Assembly (NCBI RefSeq): GCF_003315135.1
Contig: NZ_QNRK01000004.1
Span: forward strand, 182,740-246,739
Direction: 5' to 3'
DNA: 64,000 bases
From: Roseiarcus fermentans
GTDB taxonomy: Bacteria; Pseudomonadota; Alphaproteobacteria; Rhizobiales; Beijerinckiaceae
Part shown: piece after piece, positions 8,518 to 18,600 of the stretch
How the letters are laid out: every line of letters starts with the position of its first letter
Position numbering within the stretch: position 1 is the first letter of the stretch
Made by a program: the position numbers and the translations under genes
The notes under the pieces: generated by a model
Told to the model about the DNA's origin: nothing
What the model saw: the letters and a program-made list of their open reading frames with translations, nothing else
Database searches by the model: none

Positions 8518-9672
8518 ATGCCCCTGCAATTGCCCGCCACCGCCGACGATTATCGGCGACTGGCGCGGGCCCGCCTGCCCCGCTTTCTGTTCGATTACAT
8601 CGACGGCGGCGCCACCGACGAACAGACCGTGCGGGCGAACGTCGCCGACTGGGCGACGATCGCGCTGCGCCAGCGCGTGCTCGTCGACGTCGACGGAATC
8701 GACACGAGCGCGACCCTGCTCGGACAGGCGTGCAGCATGCCGCTCGCGCTCGCGCCCGTCGGGCTCGCGGGGCTGATGGCGCGGCGGGGCGAAGCGCAGG
8801 CGGCGCGGGCGGCGCGCGCCGCGGGCGTGCCGTTCACCCTGTCGACCGTCGGGATCTGCCCGCTGGCCGAAGTGACCGAGGCCGCCGGGCCGGTCTGGTT
8901 CCAACTCTACATGTTGCGCGATCGCGGCGTGGTTCGAGCCCTGCTGCAGCGGGCCTGGGAGTCGGGCTGCCGCACCCTCGTCTTCACCGTGGACCTGCCG
9001 GTCTCGGGCATGCGCCACCGCGACACCCGCAACGGCCTCGAGTCGGCGAGCGCCCGCGCGCGCCTGATCCGAGCCGGCCAGCTCCTGTCGCGCCCCGCGT
9101 GGCTCCTCGACGTCGCCGTCCGCGGCCAGCCGCACGCCTTCGGCAACCTGACCGATCAGGTTCCTGGGGCCGCCGATTTCACCGCCTTCAAGGCCTGGGT
9201 CGACACGCAATTCGACCCGAGCGTCACCTGGGCCGAAATCGACTGGCTGCGCGCTCAGTGGCAGGGCGCGATCGCGCTCAAGGGCGTCCTCGACGCCGAA
9301 GACGCGACAGCGGCCGTGCGCGCCGGCGTTCAGGGAATCGTCGTGTCGAACCACGGCGGTCGCCAGCTCGACGGCGTGGCGTCGACCGTAGCCAAGCTGC
9401 CGGCGATCGTTCAGGCGGTCGGCGGCGGCGCCGAGGTGCTGGTGGACGGCGGCATCCGCAGCGGCGTCGACGTGTTCCGGGCGCTGGCGCTCGGCGCCCG
9501 CGGCGCCCTGATCGGCCGGCCATGGGCCTTTGCGCTGGCCGCGGCCGGCGAGCGCGGGGTGAGCGACCTCCTGAGCCGCTGGCGGCGCGAGCTCCTGTTG
9601 GCTATGACGCTCACGGGCGCGAGGTCGCCGGCCGAGATCGACGGCGCCCGCCTCGATCGCCCGAAGTCCTGA
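8518..9672 (+). CDS. lldD: FMN-dependent alpha-hydroxyacid dehydrogenase/oxidase (L-lactate dehydrogenase type)
   Basis: 384 residues from the ATG at 8518, preceded by GAGAGGGA; the protein then begins with the family's typical LPATADDYRRLARARLPRFLFDYIDGGA. Members oxidise L-lactate, glycolate or mandelate with FMN. Motifs: DYIDGGATDE at the N-terminus, WFQLYMLRDR, the FMN/substrate signature SNHGGRQLDG in the last third (the active-site His is the one in SNHGG), and DGGIRSGVDVFRALALGA for phosphate binding. The next gene, a ThDP enzyme, starts 12 nt downstream and an MFS transporter follows, suggesting a small hydroxyacid or 2-oxoacid pathway. The symbol is by family; the substrate could be lactate, mandelate or another 2-hydroxyacid. 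Confidence 0.88.
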   Translation: MPLQLPATADDYRRLARARLPRFLFDYIDGGATDEQTVRANVADWATIALRQRVLVDVDGIDTSATLLGQACSMPLALAPVGLAGLMARRGEAQAARAARAAGVPFTLSTVGICPLAEVTEAAGPVWFQLYMLRDRGVVRALLQRAWESGCRTLVFTVDLPVSGMRHRDTRNGLESASARARLIRAGQLLSRPAWLLDVAVRGQPHAFGNLTDQVPGAADFTAFKAWVDTQFDPSVTWAEIDWLRAQWQGAIALKGVLDAEDATAAVRAGVQGIVVSNHGGRQLDGVASTVAKLPAIVQAVGGGAEVLVDGGIRSGVDVFRALALGARGALIGRPWAFALAAAGERGVSDLLSRWRRELLLAMTLTGARSPAEIDGARLDRPKS

Positions 9673-9684
9673 AAGCCCCTTCCG

Positions 9685-11337
9685 ATGAACGGCGCGCACG
9701 CACTCATGACGACCCTGGCCGACGCCGGGGTCGAGGTCTGCTTCACCAATCCGGGCACCTCGGAGATGCACTTCGTCGCAGCCCTCGACGCCGAACCGCG
9801 GATGCGGGCGGTGCTGACCCTGTTCGAGGGTGTGGCCTCCGGCGCCGCCGACGGCTATGCGCGGATGGCCGGCAAGCCCGCCGCGACGCTGCTGCACCTC
9901 GGTTGCGGCCTCGGCAACGCGCTCGCCAACCTGCACAACGCCCGCAAGGCCAGGAGCCCGGTGCTCAATATCGTCGGCGACCACGCTGCGTATCACGTCA
10001 AGTACGACGCCCAGTTGCAGTCCGATATCGAGACCGTGGCGCGCAACGTCTCGACCTTCGTGCGCACGTCGGCCTCCACCGCGACCCTCTGCCAGGACGC
10101 GGCGCAGGCGCTGACGGCGGCGATCGGCCCGCCCGGCGAAGTCGCGACCCTGATCCTGCCGGCCGACGTGTCGTGGAGCGAGGGCGGCGAGCCTGCGGCC
10201 CCGCCGCCGGCCCTCGCGGCGCCCGAGGCCGGCGACGCCGCGATCGACGCCGTCGCCCGGGTCCTCGCGGGCGAGGGCCGGACGGCGATGCTGCTCGGCG
10301 GGCGCGCGCTGCGCGGGGCCGCGCTGACCGCCGCGGCGCGGATCGCCGCGCGCTGCGGCGCGAGACTGCTGGCCGAGGTGTTTCCGGCCCGGATGGAGCG
10401 CGGCGCGGGCCTGCCGGCGATCGAGCGACTCGCCTATTTGGCCGAGCTGGCGGGGGTGCAACTGAACGGGCTGACCGATCTCGTTCTCGTCGACGCGAAG
10501 GCGCCGGTGTCGTTCTTCGCCTATCCGGGCAAGCGGAGCGAACTCCTGCCCGAAGGCTGCCGGGTCCATACGCTGGCCGGCTTCGATCAGGACGTCGCGG
10601 CGAGCCTCGAAAGGCTGGTCGAGCGCCTGGGCGCGCGCGACGCGAAGCCCGAGCCGCAGGCCCCGGCGCGCCCGGCGCGGCCGCGCGGGAAACTGACCGC
10701 CGAGAAGGCGTGCAAGGCGATCGGCGCTCTCCTGCCCGCGAATGCGATCGTCGTCGACGAAGCGCAGACCGCCGGCGCGACCCTGCCGGCCTTCACCCGC
10801 GGCGCGCCGCGCCACGACCTCTTGACCCTGACCGGCGGGGCGATCGGCATGGGGCTGCCGGTGGCGGTCGGCGCGGCGATCGCCTGCCCCGACCGGCCGG
10901 TGATCGCGCTCTGCGGCGACGGGTCGGCGATGTACACGATCCAGGCCCTGTGGACGATGGCGCGCGAGCGGCTCGACGTCACCAGCGTCGTCTTCAACAA
11001 CAGCGCCTACGCCATTCTCGGCGTCGAGTTGCAGCGGGTCGGCGCCGAAGGCGCCGGCGCCAGGGCCCGCGCGCAACTCGATCTCGGCCGCCCGAACCTC
11101 GATTTCGTGCGGATCGGCGAGGGCATGGGCGTGCCCTCGACCCGCGCGACGACCGCGCGGGAATTCACCGCGGCGTTCGAGCGCGCCCTCGCCACGCCCG
11201 GCCCGCACCTGATCGAGGCCGTCGTGCCCAACACCCTGTCCGGCCTGCGGCTGCGGCTGTTGCGCCGGGTGCTGAACGCGTTGCCGAGCTTGCCGCAGTC
11301 GATGGCCGCGGCCGTCAAACGCAGGATCGCGCCCTGA
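9685..11337 (+). CDS. ThDP-dependent enzyme, acetolactate synthase large-subunit-like / benzoylformate decarboxylase-like
   Basis: 550 residues with the three-domain layout of ThDP decarboxylases: N-terminal Pyr domain with the catalytic glutamate in LFEGVASGAADGYAR; a variable central domain; and a C-terminal PP domain with the ThDP-Mg signature GDGSAMYTIQALWTMARE ending in FNNSAYAIL. It resembles the acetolactate-synthase-like proteins that lack a regulatory subunit, and benzoylformate decarboxylase, more than IlvB of valine synthesis. It sits 12 nt after the 2-hydroxyacid dehydrogenase, so a likely job is to decarboxylate or condense the 2-oxoacid made by that enzyme (pyruvate or an arylglyoxylate). 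No ilvN-like small subunit is adjacent. Confidence 0.85.
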   Translation: MNGAHALMTTLADAGVEVCFTNPGTSEMHFVAALDAEPRMRAVLTLFEGVASGAADGYARMAGKPAATLLHLGCGLGNALANLHNARKARSPVLNIVGDHAAYHVKYDAQLQSDIETVARNVSTFVRTSASTATLCQDAAQALTAAIGPPGEVATLILPADVSWSEGGEPAAPPPALAAPEAGDAAIDAVARVLAGEGRTAMLLGGRALRGAALTAAARIAARCGARLLAEVFPARMERGAGLPAIERLAYLAELAGVQLNGLTDLVLVDAKAPVSFFAYPGKRSELLPEGCRVHTLAGFDQDVAASLERLVERLGARDAKPEPQAPARPARPRGKLTAEKACKAIGALLPANAIVVDEAQTAGATLPAFTRGAPRHDLLTLTGGAIGMGLPVAVGAAIACPDRPVIALCGDGSAMYTIQALWTMARERLDVTSVVFNNSAYAILGVELQRVGAEGAGARARAQLDLGRPNLDFVRIGEGMGVPSTRATTAREFTAAFERALATPGPHLIEAVVPNTLSGLRLRLLRRVLNALPSLPQSMAAAVKRRIAP

Positions 11338-11443
11338 GACGCGCCGCCAAGCCGTCGCGCCAGCGCCATCATAACGCCGGCCGGCGCGCAGACGTCACGA
11401 TCCATCGTCCGCATGCGCGCGGGCCTCGAAGACAGGACAGCCC

Positions 11444-12634
11444 GTGCTCGACGACACGACGCAGGACGCCGGCCAGACCCTCGCCGGGGGCGATTCGCTC
11501 GTCCCCGCCCGGGTCGGCGTGACCGCCATCTTCTTCGCCAACGGCCTCGCGATCGGCGCCTGGGCGGTGGCCATTCCTCAGGTCAAGACCCTGTTTGCGC
11601 TGTCGGACGGCGGACTGTCGCTGATCCTGCTCGCCGCGGGCGTCGGCGCGATCGCGGCGATGCCGGTTGCGGGCCTCTTGCCGGCGCGGATCGGCGGCAC
11701 CGGCCGGACGCTGCGCTTCTCCGGCCCGTTCTCGGCCGTCATGCTCGCGGCCCTGCCGGCGATGAGCGCCCTGCCCGCCCCGGTCGTGGCGCTCGCCGTC
11801 TGCGCCTTTCTGTTCGGCGTTGCGAACATCCTCGTCGACGTGCCGATGAACGCCCACGCCAGCGTGATCGAGCGCGGATGGGGACGCGCGATCATGTCGT
11901 CCTTCCATGCCGCCTGGAGCGCCGGCGGCCTGATCGGCGGGGCGATCGGCGGCCTCCTGATTTCGGCGGGCGCGACGCCGCTCGGCCAGCTCGGCGTCGA
12001 AGGGGCGCTGTGCTTTGCGATCGCCTGGGGCGGCAGCCTCAGGATCGGCGTCGGCGACCGGCACGCCCATGGGACGACCTTCGCGCTGCCGCACGGAAGG
12101 CTGATCACGCTGGCGATCATCGCGCTGCTTGCGGTGTTTGCGGAAATGTCGGTCACCGACTGGAGCGCGCTCTATCTCCGCAGCGAACTCGGCGCGAGCG
12201 CCGGCGCGGCCGCCGCCGGCTACTCCGCCTACGCGTTCATGATGTTCCTCGGCCGGGCGCTCGGCGATTCATTCGTGCGCCGGCTCGGCGGCGCGACCGT
12301 GATCGTCGCCGGCGCGCTGGCGATCCTCGTCGGCGCCGGGCTCGCGGTCGGCCTCGCCACGCCGATCGCGGCGATCGTCGGCTTCTGCCTGATCGGCCTC
12401 GGCGTCGCCAACATGGTCCCGGCGGTGTTCAGCGCCAGCGCCAGCGCCGCCCCTTCGCCGTCGATCGGCGTCGCGACGGCGGCCTCGATGGCCTACACCG
12501 CCGGCCTGATCAGCCCGCCGCTGTTCGGCGCCGTCGCGTCGGCCGCGAGCCTGCGCGCCGCCTTCACGCTGGTGATCGCCGCCGCGCTGGCGATCGCCGT
12601 GCTGGCGACGCGCGGGCGCAGGGGCGCGCGATGA
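11444..12634 (+). CDS. MFS transporter
   Basis: 396 residues from a GTG preceded by AGGACAG, with about twelve hydrophobic segments, the first at VGVTAIFFANGLAIGAWAVAIP. Short arginine/glycine cytoplasmic loops and the overall look fit the fucose-permease/YbjJ-like branch of the major facilitator superfamily. It follows the ThDP enzyme after about 100 bp on the same strand, so it may carry the substrate or product of the two preceding enzymes. The substrate cannot be read from sequence. The downstream gene is on the other strand and convergent. Confidence 0.85.
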   Translation: MLDDTTQDAGQTLAGGDSLVPARVGVTAIFFANGLAIGAWAVAIPQVKTLFALSDGGLSLILLAAGVGAIAAMPVAGLLPARIGGTGRTLRFSGPFSAVMLAALPAMSALPAPVVALAVCAFLFGVANILVDVPMNAHASVIERGWGRAIMSSFHAAWSAGGLIGGAIGGLLISAGATPLGQLGVEGALCFAIAWGGSLRIGVGDRHAHGTTFALPHGRLITLAIIALLAVFAEMSVTDWSALYLRSELGASAGAAAAGYSAYAFMMFLGRALGDSFVRRLGGATVIVAGALAILVGAGLAVGLATPIAAIVGFCLIGLGVANMVPAVFSASASAAPSPSIGVATAASMAYTAGLISPPLFGAVASAASLRAAFTLVIAAALAIAVLATRGRRGAR

Positions 12635-12694
12635 GGCGCCTGGCGACCGAGCCGAGCGCCTCTTCCCGCGACCGGCGCCGTTACGCGTCGTGCG

Positions 12695-15600
12695 TTACGT
12701 GAACTTGATCATGGTTCCGTGCGCCCCGTCGGCGGCGAGCGCGAAATTGGACGTCGCGTAACTACCCTGCAAGGAGAGCTGGGCAAGCCCCCCGTTACTC
12801 GCCACAAACAGCGTTCCGCCGTGCCCAAAGCCCGCCGGGCTGAAGAGGACGCCCACCGCGCTGCTGTAGGAGAGGTTGCCGAGATCGATCTCGTCGCCGC
12901 CGCCGAAGCCGGCGATCGTCGCGTGGAAGGCAGCCAGATCGTCGAGCCCGAGAACGCCGCCCGACCCGGAGAAGCCGACCGTCTGGCCGGACCCGACGGC
13001 GCCGGAGACCGTCGCCGTTCCGCCCGCCACGGTCAGTCCGCCCGCCACGACGCCGCCGGACGACACCACGAGCGTCCCGCCGCTGACGACCGTCGCCCCG
13101 CTGATCACGCCGCCCGAACGGACGAACGCCGAGAAGCCGCCGCTGACGGTCGTGGCGCGGTTGGTCTGGCCGGAACTGACCGTCAACATCGTGTCGTACG
13201 CGGCGACGGAGGCGGTGGCGCTGGTCGAATGACCGGCGGGGTCGGCGGCCACAATCTGGAACTGGGTGGCGACGGCGTGCTCGAAGGCGGCCTGGCCGAC
13301 GGTCGGGGTGAACACCAGGTCGTCGAGCGCGCTGGAGACCTGCTGCGCGGAGCCGCTGACGGTGTAGACGCCCTGCGCCGCATTGTATTGACCGCCGCCC
13401 AGGTTCGACAGCTTGCCGGCGCCTGGCGAGGACAGGCGCACCGTGACCGACAGCGTCGTCGCCCCCGCTTCGCCGATCGAGACGTTCTGGAAGGGCTTGA
13501 TCGTTCCCCTGTCGCTGACCCTCTGCGAGAGCGCGGCCCCGCTGATCACCGGCGCCACGGTCAGATCCGTCCCGCCATGGCCATCGTCGCTCGCGCGCAG
13601 GCCGAGCGCCGACAGGTTCAGCGTGTAGGATTTGCCGCCGCTCAGCTCGATGGTTTCCGTGCCGTTCGGATTGGCGAGGATCGATGTCAGCGCGTCATAG
13701 GGCAGGCTCACGAGATCGATTGTATCCAGCGAGGTGAAATTCTCGATCAGATTGCGCGGCATCGCCCGACCGTCGATCTGCAGCGTCGGATCGGTGCCGA
13801 CCGGAAACTCGATCGCCGCCGTCCCGAGGGCGCCGCCGTTGGTCATCTCGACGGCGCCGCTGACGATCTTGACCGTTCCGGAGAATTGCGACGCATCGCC
13901 GGAACCCACGATATAGGTTCCGCCGCCTTCGACGATGACTTCGCCGCCGCCGCCGATCGTGCCGGTCAGGACGCCGCCGAGCGGGTTTTCGAGGACAAGT
14001 TCGCCGCCCGTCTCGAGATCAATGGCGCCTTCGAGCTGACCGCCCGAGTCGACGACGCCGCCGCCGCTCTCGATCGTCAGGCCGCTCGCCACGCCGCCGA
14101 GGCTGACAACCATGTCGCCGCCGCTGGCGACGATCGTCGCGTTTGCGAGACCTCCAGCGCTGACGACTTGCAAGCCGCCGGCCGAAAGCGTGTCGCCCGT
14201 GGCGACGCCGCCGTTCTGGATCGTCGCGACGCCGGCGCCGGCGACGACATTGCCGCTTGCCCTGCCGCCGGAGAGGATTGTCTCCGCACCACCCGTGCTG
14301 ATGAGCAATCCGCTCGCCAGACCGCCGCCGCTGACGATTTCCGCGCCGCCGTTGAAGACCGAGGCGGCGAAATCGACGCCGCCGGAGGATACGATATCGC
14401 TACCGCCGTAGACCAGAGCGCTCGTGGCGGTCCCGCCCGACTCGATCAGTTGATAGCCGCCGGAGGCGACCGAAGTGAATTGCGCCTGCTCGCCGGAGAG
14501 CACGTCCATCTCGCCCTGATCGTGCAGGTAAACGTCGGACGCTGTGCCGCCTTGGGCGACGATCAGGCCGACGCTTGTGACTTCGAGCTTCTCGATTGAG
14601 GCGCTATAGGCTGCAACCGCGCCGGAAATCGACACCACGCCGCCGATGAAGTCCGGCACCAGGCTCGTCAGGCTGACGTTACTGACGTTGGCGGCGTTGA
14701 TTCCGGTATAGGCCCCGCCAAGCATCGTCATCACGCCGCCGGCGACCTCTCCATTGGTGATCTGAATCGCGCCCTTTATGATTGCCGAGCCGGCTTTGAG
14801 GATCTTCACGCCGGAGGCGATATTCCTGGAAATATTGTTGCCTTGGAGGTACAGCTCGGCGCCGGCTTTAACGCCAATGCCATATGCCGTCGGGTCAGTG
14901 GCGATCAACTTGGCGCCCTGGCCATTCAAATTCACGTTCTGGATGTTCGTCTCATTCGTCGTCAGTGTCGATTGATCGTCGACCTGAATATCGCTTGCAG
15001 AGCCGCCGTTCAGGCTGGCCTGGGAATCGCCCTGCAACTCGACGTTCTCCAGGATGTCATCCGTGGGCGCGTTTAGATCGGTATTTACCAAAGTCGCATT
15101 CGAAAGCGTGGCGCTCGGCTCCATTTCGACAGTCTGATTTTCAAGGATCTGGCCGTTGACGTCGCCCGTGACGACTTGTGAAGCAAAGTTCTGCGCTTCA
15201 TCTGCGGCAGCCTGATTGCCAATGCCGGGATTACCGGCCAGTTGGTCCTTGACGAGGTTCGACTCGGCTTCGGCGCCCCCGGCTTTCGAGGCGTCGTTCA
15301 CAGCCTGTTTGGCAGCCGCGCTTTCGGAGTCTTCGAGCGCCGTGGTGACCTCTTTTTCGGTGGTCTTGGCGACGTCCTTCGTCACGGTGCCGGCCAGTTT
15401 CGCTTCCGCCGCGACGTCCGCGCCGCCGGTCGCCACGATGACGGCGACCTGCACGACCAAAAGGAGGCCCGACAACACTTCCTTGGTGATTTGACCGGCA
15501 GTGGGCGTTTGGAACTGCGTATCGAGGACGGTGGCGCCGTCGACCTCGCCAAACGAACCGCCGGACGAGATGTACGAATTGCTGGCGTAGCCGCCGGAGG

Positions 15601-18600
15601 CCACCTGCAACGCGCCGTTGCTGGCGACCGTGTTCGCCATCGCGGAGCCTCCGGACTGAACGGCCAAAATGCCATCGGCCTTCACGGTTGTGCCGGTTGC
15701 GTTGCCGCCGCTGAAGACTTCGAGTCCACCAAACAGAGTGCCGCTACTGGTCGCGAAACCGGAAACCGTGGCGCCCAGGGCCCAGCCTCCGGCCGAGATG
15801 AACTCGTAGCCGGCGCCGTCGATCTTGGCGCCGTCGGTCCTGCCGCCGCCGGTGGTGACCTCCATGCCGAGGACGCTGACGACCGTATTGCTCGCAACGC
15901 CGCCCGATACGTCCTGAATGCCGTCCCGGTTCACCGTGGTGGAGCTCGCGACGCCGCCGGACGCCACAAACAAATAGCCGCCGCTGTCGACCGTCGCCTT
16001 GGAAACCTTGGCCCCGCTCGAAACGCCCAGCGCGCCGCCGGAGAGCGTAATGTTCTTGGCGGTCGCCGAACCGCCCAGCGACGCGACCGCGCCGGCGGAA
16101 AGAATCGTATCGTTGAAAGCGCCGCCGCTGCCGACGATCCTGCCGCCGGAGAGGACCGTCGCCGACTCGACGGCGCCGCCGCCAATCTCCAGGTTGGCGC
16201 CGCTCGAGACGATGGTGTTCGAAGCGGCGCCGCCCTCGACCAGCTGCGTCCCGCCGCCGCTCAACACGGTCCCGCTCGCGGTTCCCAACGAGACCACCTG
16301 GGAGCCGCCGAAGGAAACGATCGCGTTGGACGTCTGGCCGCCTGAAACCAGCTCCTCGCCGCCCGCTGCGAGCACGGCGCCGAGCGCGACACCCCCGAGA
16401 CCGACGATCTCCGTCCCGCCGTTGATGGCGGACGTGGCGCTCGCCAGGCCGCCGGCCTGGATCGTCGCCGTGCCGCCGTCCAGAATTTTGGTATGGGTGG
16501 CGAGACCGGAATCGGCCATCACGCCGCCGGCCGAAAGGACGGTCGAGTCGGCCACGCCATTGAGCGCGACCGACACGGTTCCCCCGGAACTGACCACCGT
16601 GCCCGAAGCGCTGCCGTTCCCCATGACGAGCTCTTCGCCGCCTTGAAGAACGGTCGTGCCGGTTACAAAACCGCCTTGATCCTGCTGGAGGCCGCCGGCC
16701 GAAACCGTCGTGCCGGCGGCGACGCCGCCGGACATCACCTCGATCACCCCGCCCGCCTCCACCACCGCGTTCAGCACGCCGTAGCCGGCGCTAACGACAT
16801 AGGTCGAACCGGACACGACGAGGTGGTCCAGGATGATATGGCCGCCCGCGCGCAGCGTGGCGCTCACGATCGTGGCGCCCGGCGCCTCGACCAGTTCGCC
16901 TCCGCTCGAGATCACGGTCCCGGACGCCGCGCCGCCGGCCGAGACGTACTGCACGCCGCCTAGCAGCACGGTGTCCCCGTTGGCGACCCCGCCGCCGAGG
17001 ATGGTTTCCCGGCCGCCGACCGACGTTCCCGAAGCCGTGCCGGCGACCGTCAGAGCGCCGCCGAATTCGACGGTCGCCCCCGAGTCGAAGCCGGCCGCCG
17101 AAACGATCGCGACGCCGCCGGAGGCGATCGTGTCGGCGAGCGCCCTGCCGCCGGCCTTCACCGCCTCGACGCCGCCGCTTTCCACCGTTGCGCCGGTGAG
17201 AATGCCGCCGCTGCCGACGAGCACGGCGCCGGAGTTGGCGACAATCGTTCCCGCCGCGCTGCCGCCCGAGGCGATGGCTTGCAGGCCGCCGAAGCTGGCA
17301 TGGGTGTTCGGATTGATTCCGCCGGTGATATAAGCGTCCGTCGCGGCGCCGCCGCCGGAAATCACCTGTGTTCCGAGGATATTGGCGTTGCTGTCCGCTC
17401 CGCCGGCCAGAACGGTCTCGCTGCCGCCGGAGCCGACGGAAACCGTGTAGCCCGAGCCTCCGGCCCCGATGATCAGTTGGCCGCCGTGATAGATCACGGC
17501 CCCATTGGCGCTTCCCAACTGATAGACGCTCTCCACGGCTCCGCTGAAGATCTGCGCGCCGCTATCCACGCCGCCTTGCGCATCGGCGTTGTCGCCCGGC
17601 GCGGTCGCGGAAAACACATCGTCGACGCCGCCCGACGACACTTGCGTGTTGATCGCGACGCCGCCCTGCAGCACCTCCTGAGCGCCGCCGGCGGCGATTT
17701 CGTTCCCGCGGCCGATGCCCCCGCTCTCGAGGACGATCTCGCCGCCATTGGCCACGAACGACGCGTCGACGCGACGCCCGGGGCCGACCACCAGGACATC
17801 GCCATCGATCAGGCCGGTTCCGAGCGCGGCCATATTGCCGCCGAAGGAAACCGTCAGACCGGCGGCTTCGATCGTTCCGCCGGGCTCGAGCGTCGGGTCG
17901 AAATTGAAGCCGCCGGGCGCGGCGGAGACATAGCCGCTCGATTCGATCGCGGTGTTCCATGTCGCCGCGCTCGTGGCCAGATCGAGCACGCCGCCCGCCT
18001 CGACCACCGTGTTGAACAATCGATAGCCAGCCAGCGCGCTGAAGGTCGAGCCCGAGGGAATCAAAAGGCCGCTGATGTCGATCTCGCCGCCGCTGACCAA
18101 GGTGTTGCCGGCGACTTCGGCCAGGACCGTGGCGATATCGGTTCCCGAAACATCGTAGACGAGGTCGCCGCCGCTGCTCACCGTGACGCCGCCGGCGCTG
18201 CCGCCCTGCTGAACAGAGACCACGCCGTGCGACAGCACGGCGCCGCCGCTGAACGTCGCGCCGGCCTGCACCACCGCGGAGCCGCCGCTGCTGACGATCG
18301 TACCGTGAGCCGAACCGCCCAGCATGATCGACTGGACGCCGCCGGAGGACAGGATCGCGCCGCTGGCGGCGCCCCCGGCCTCTATGGTCTCGACGCCGCC
18401 GGACCCGACGACGGTCGCCGATGCGAGGCCGCCAGCCGCGATGAATTCATGAGCGCCGGAGAAGACCGAGGTGTTGAACGTGGCGCCTCCGTCGACAACG
18501 ACATTGCCGCTGTCGTCGAGATTCGAGACCGGCGAACCGGCGGTTACGGAGACCGTGACCGCGGCGTCGACGAAGATGCTGCCGTGGAAGCCGGTCTGAC

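Noticed and set aside
6748-11208. A very long open frame on the minus strand across the carotenoid oxygenase, lactate dehydrogenase and ThDP enzyme genes
   Set aside because: High GC content leaves antisense frames open. It lies opposite three genes with clear catalytic motifs, and its own sequence is low-complexity Arg/Gly/Ala with no family features.
12719-14599. Plus-strand frames opposite the giant repeat gene
   Set aside because: They are the repetitive complement of the strand-loop-strand repeats and show no independent motif.
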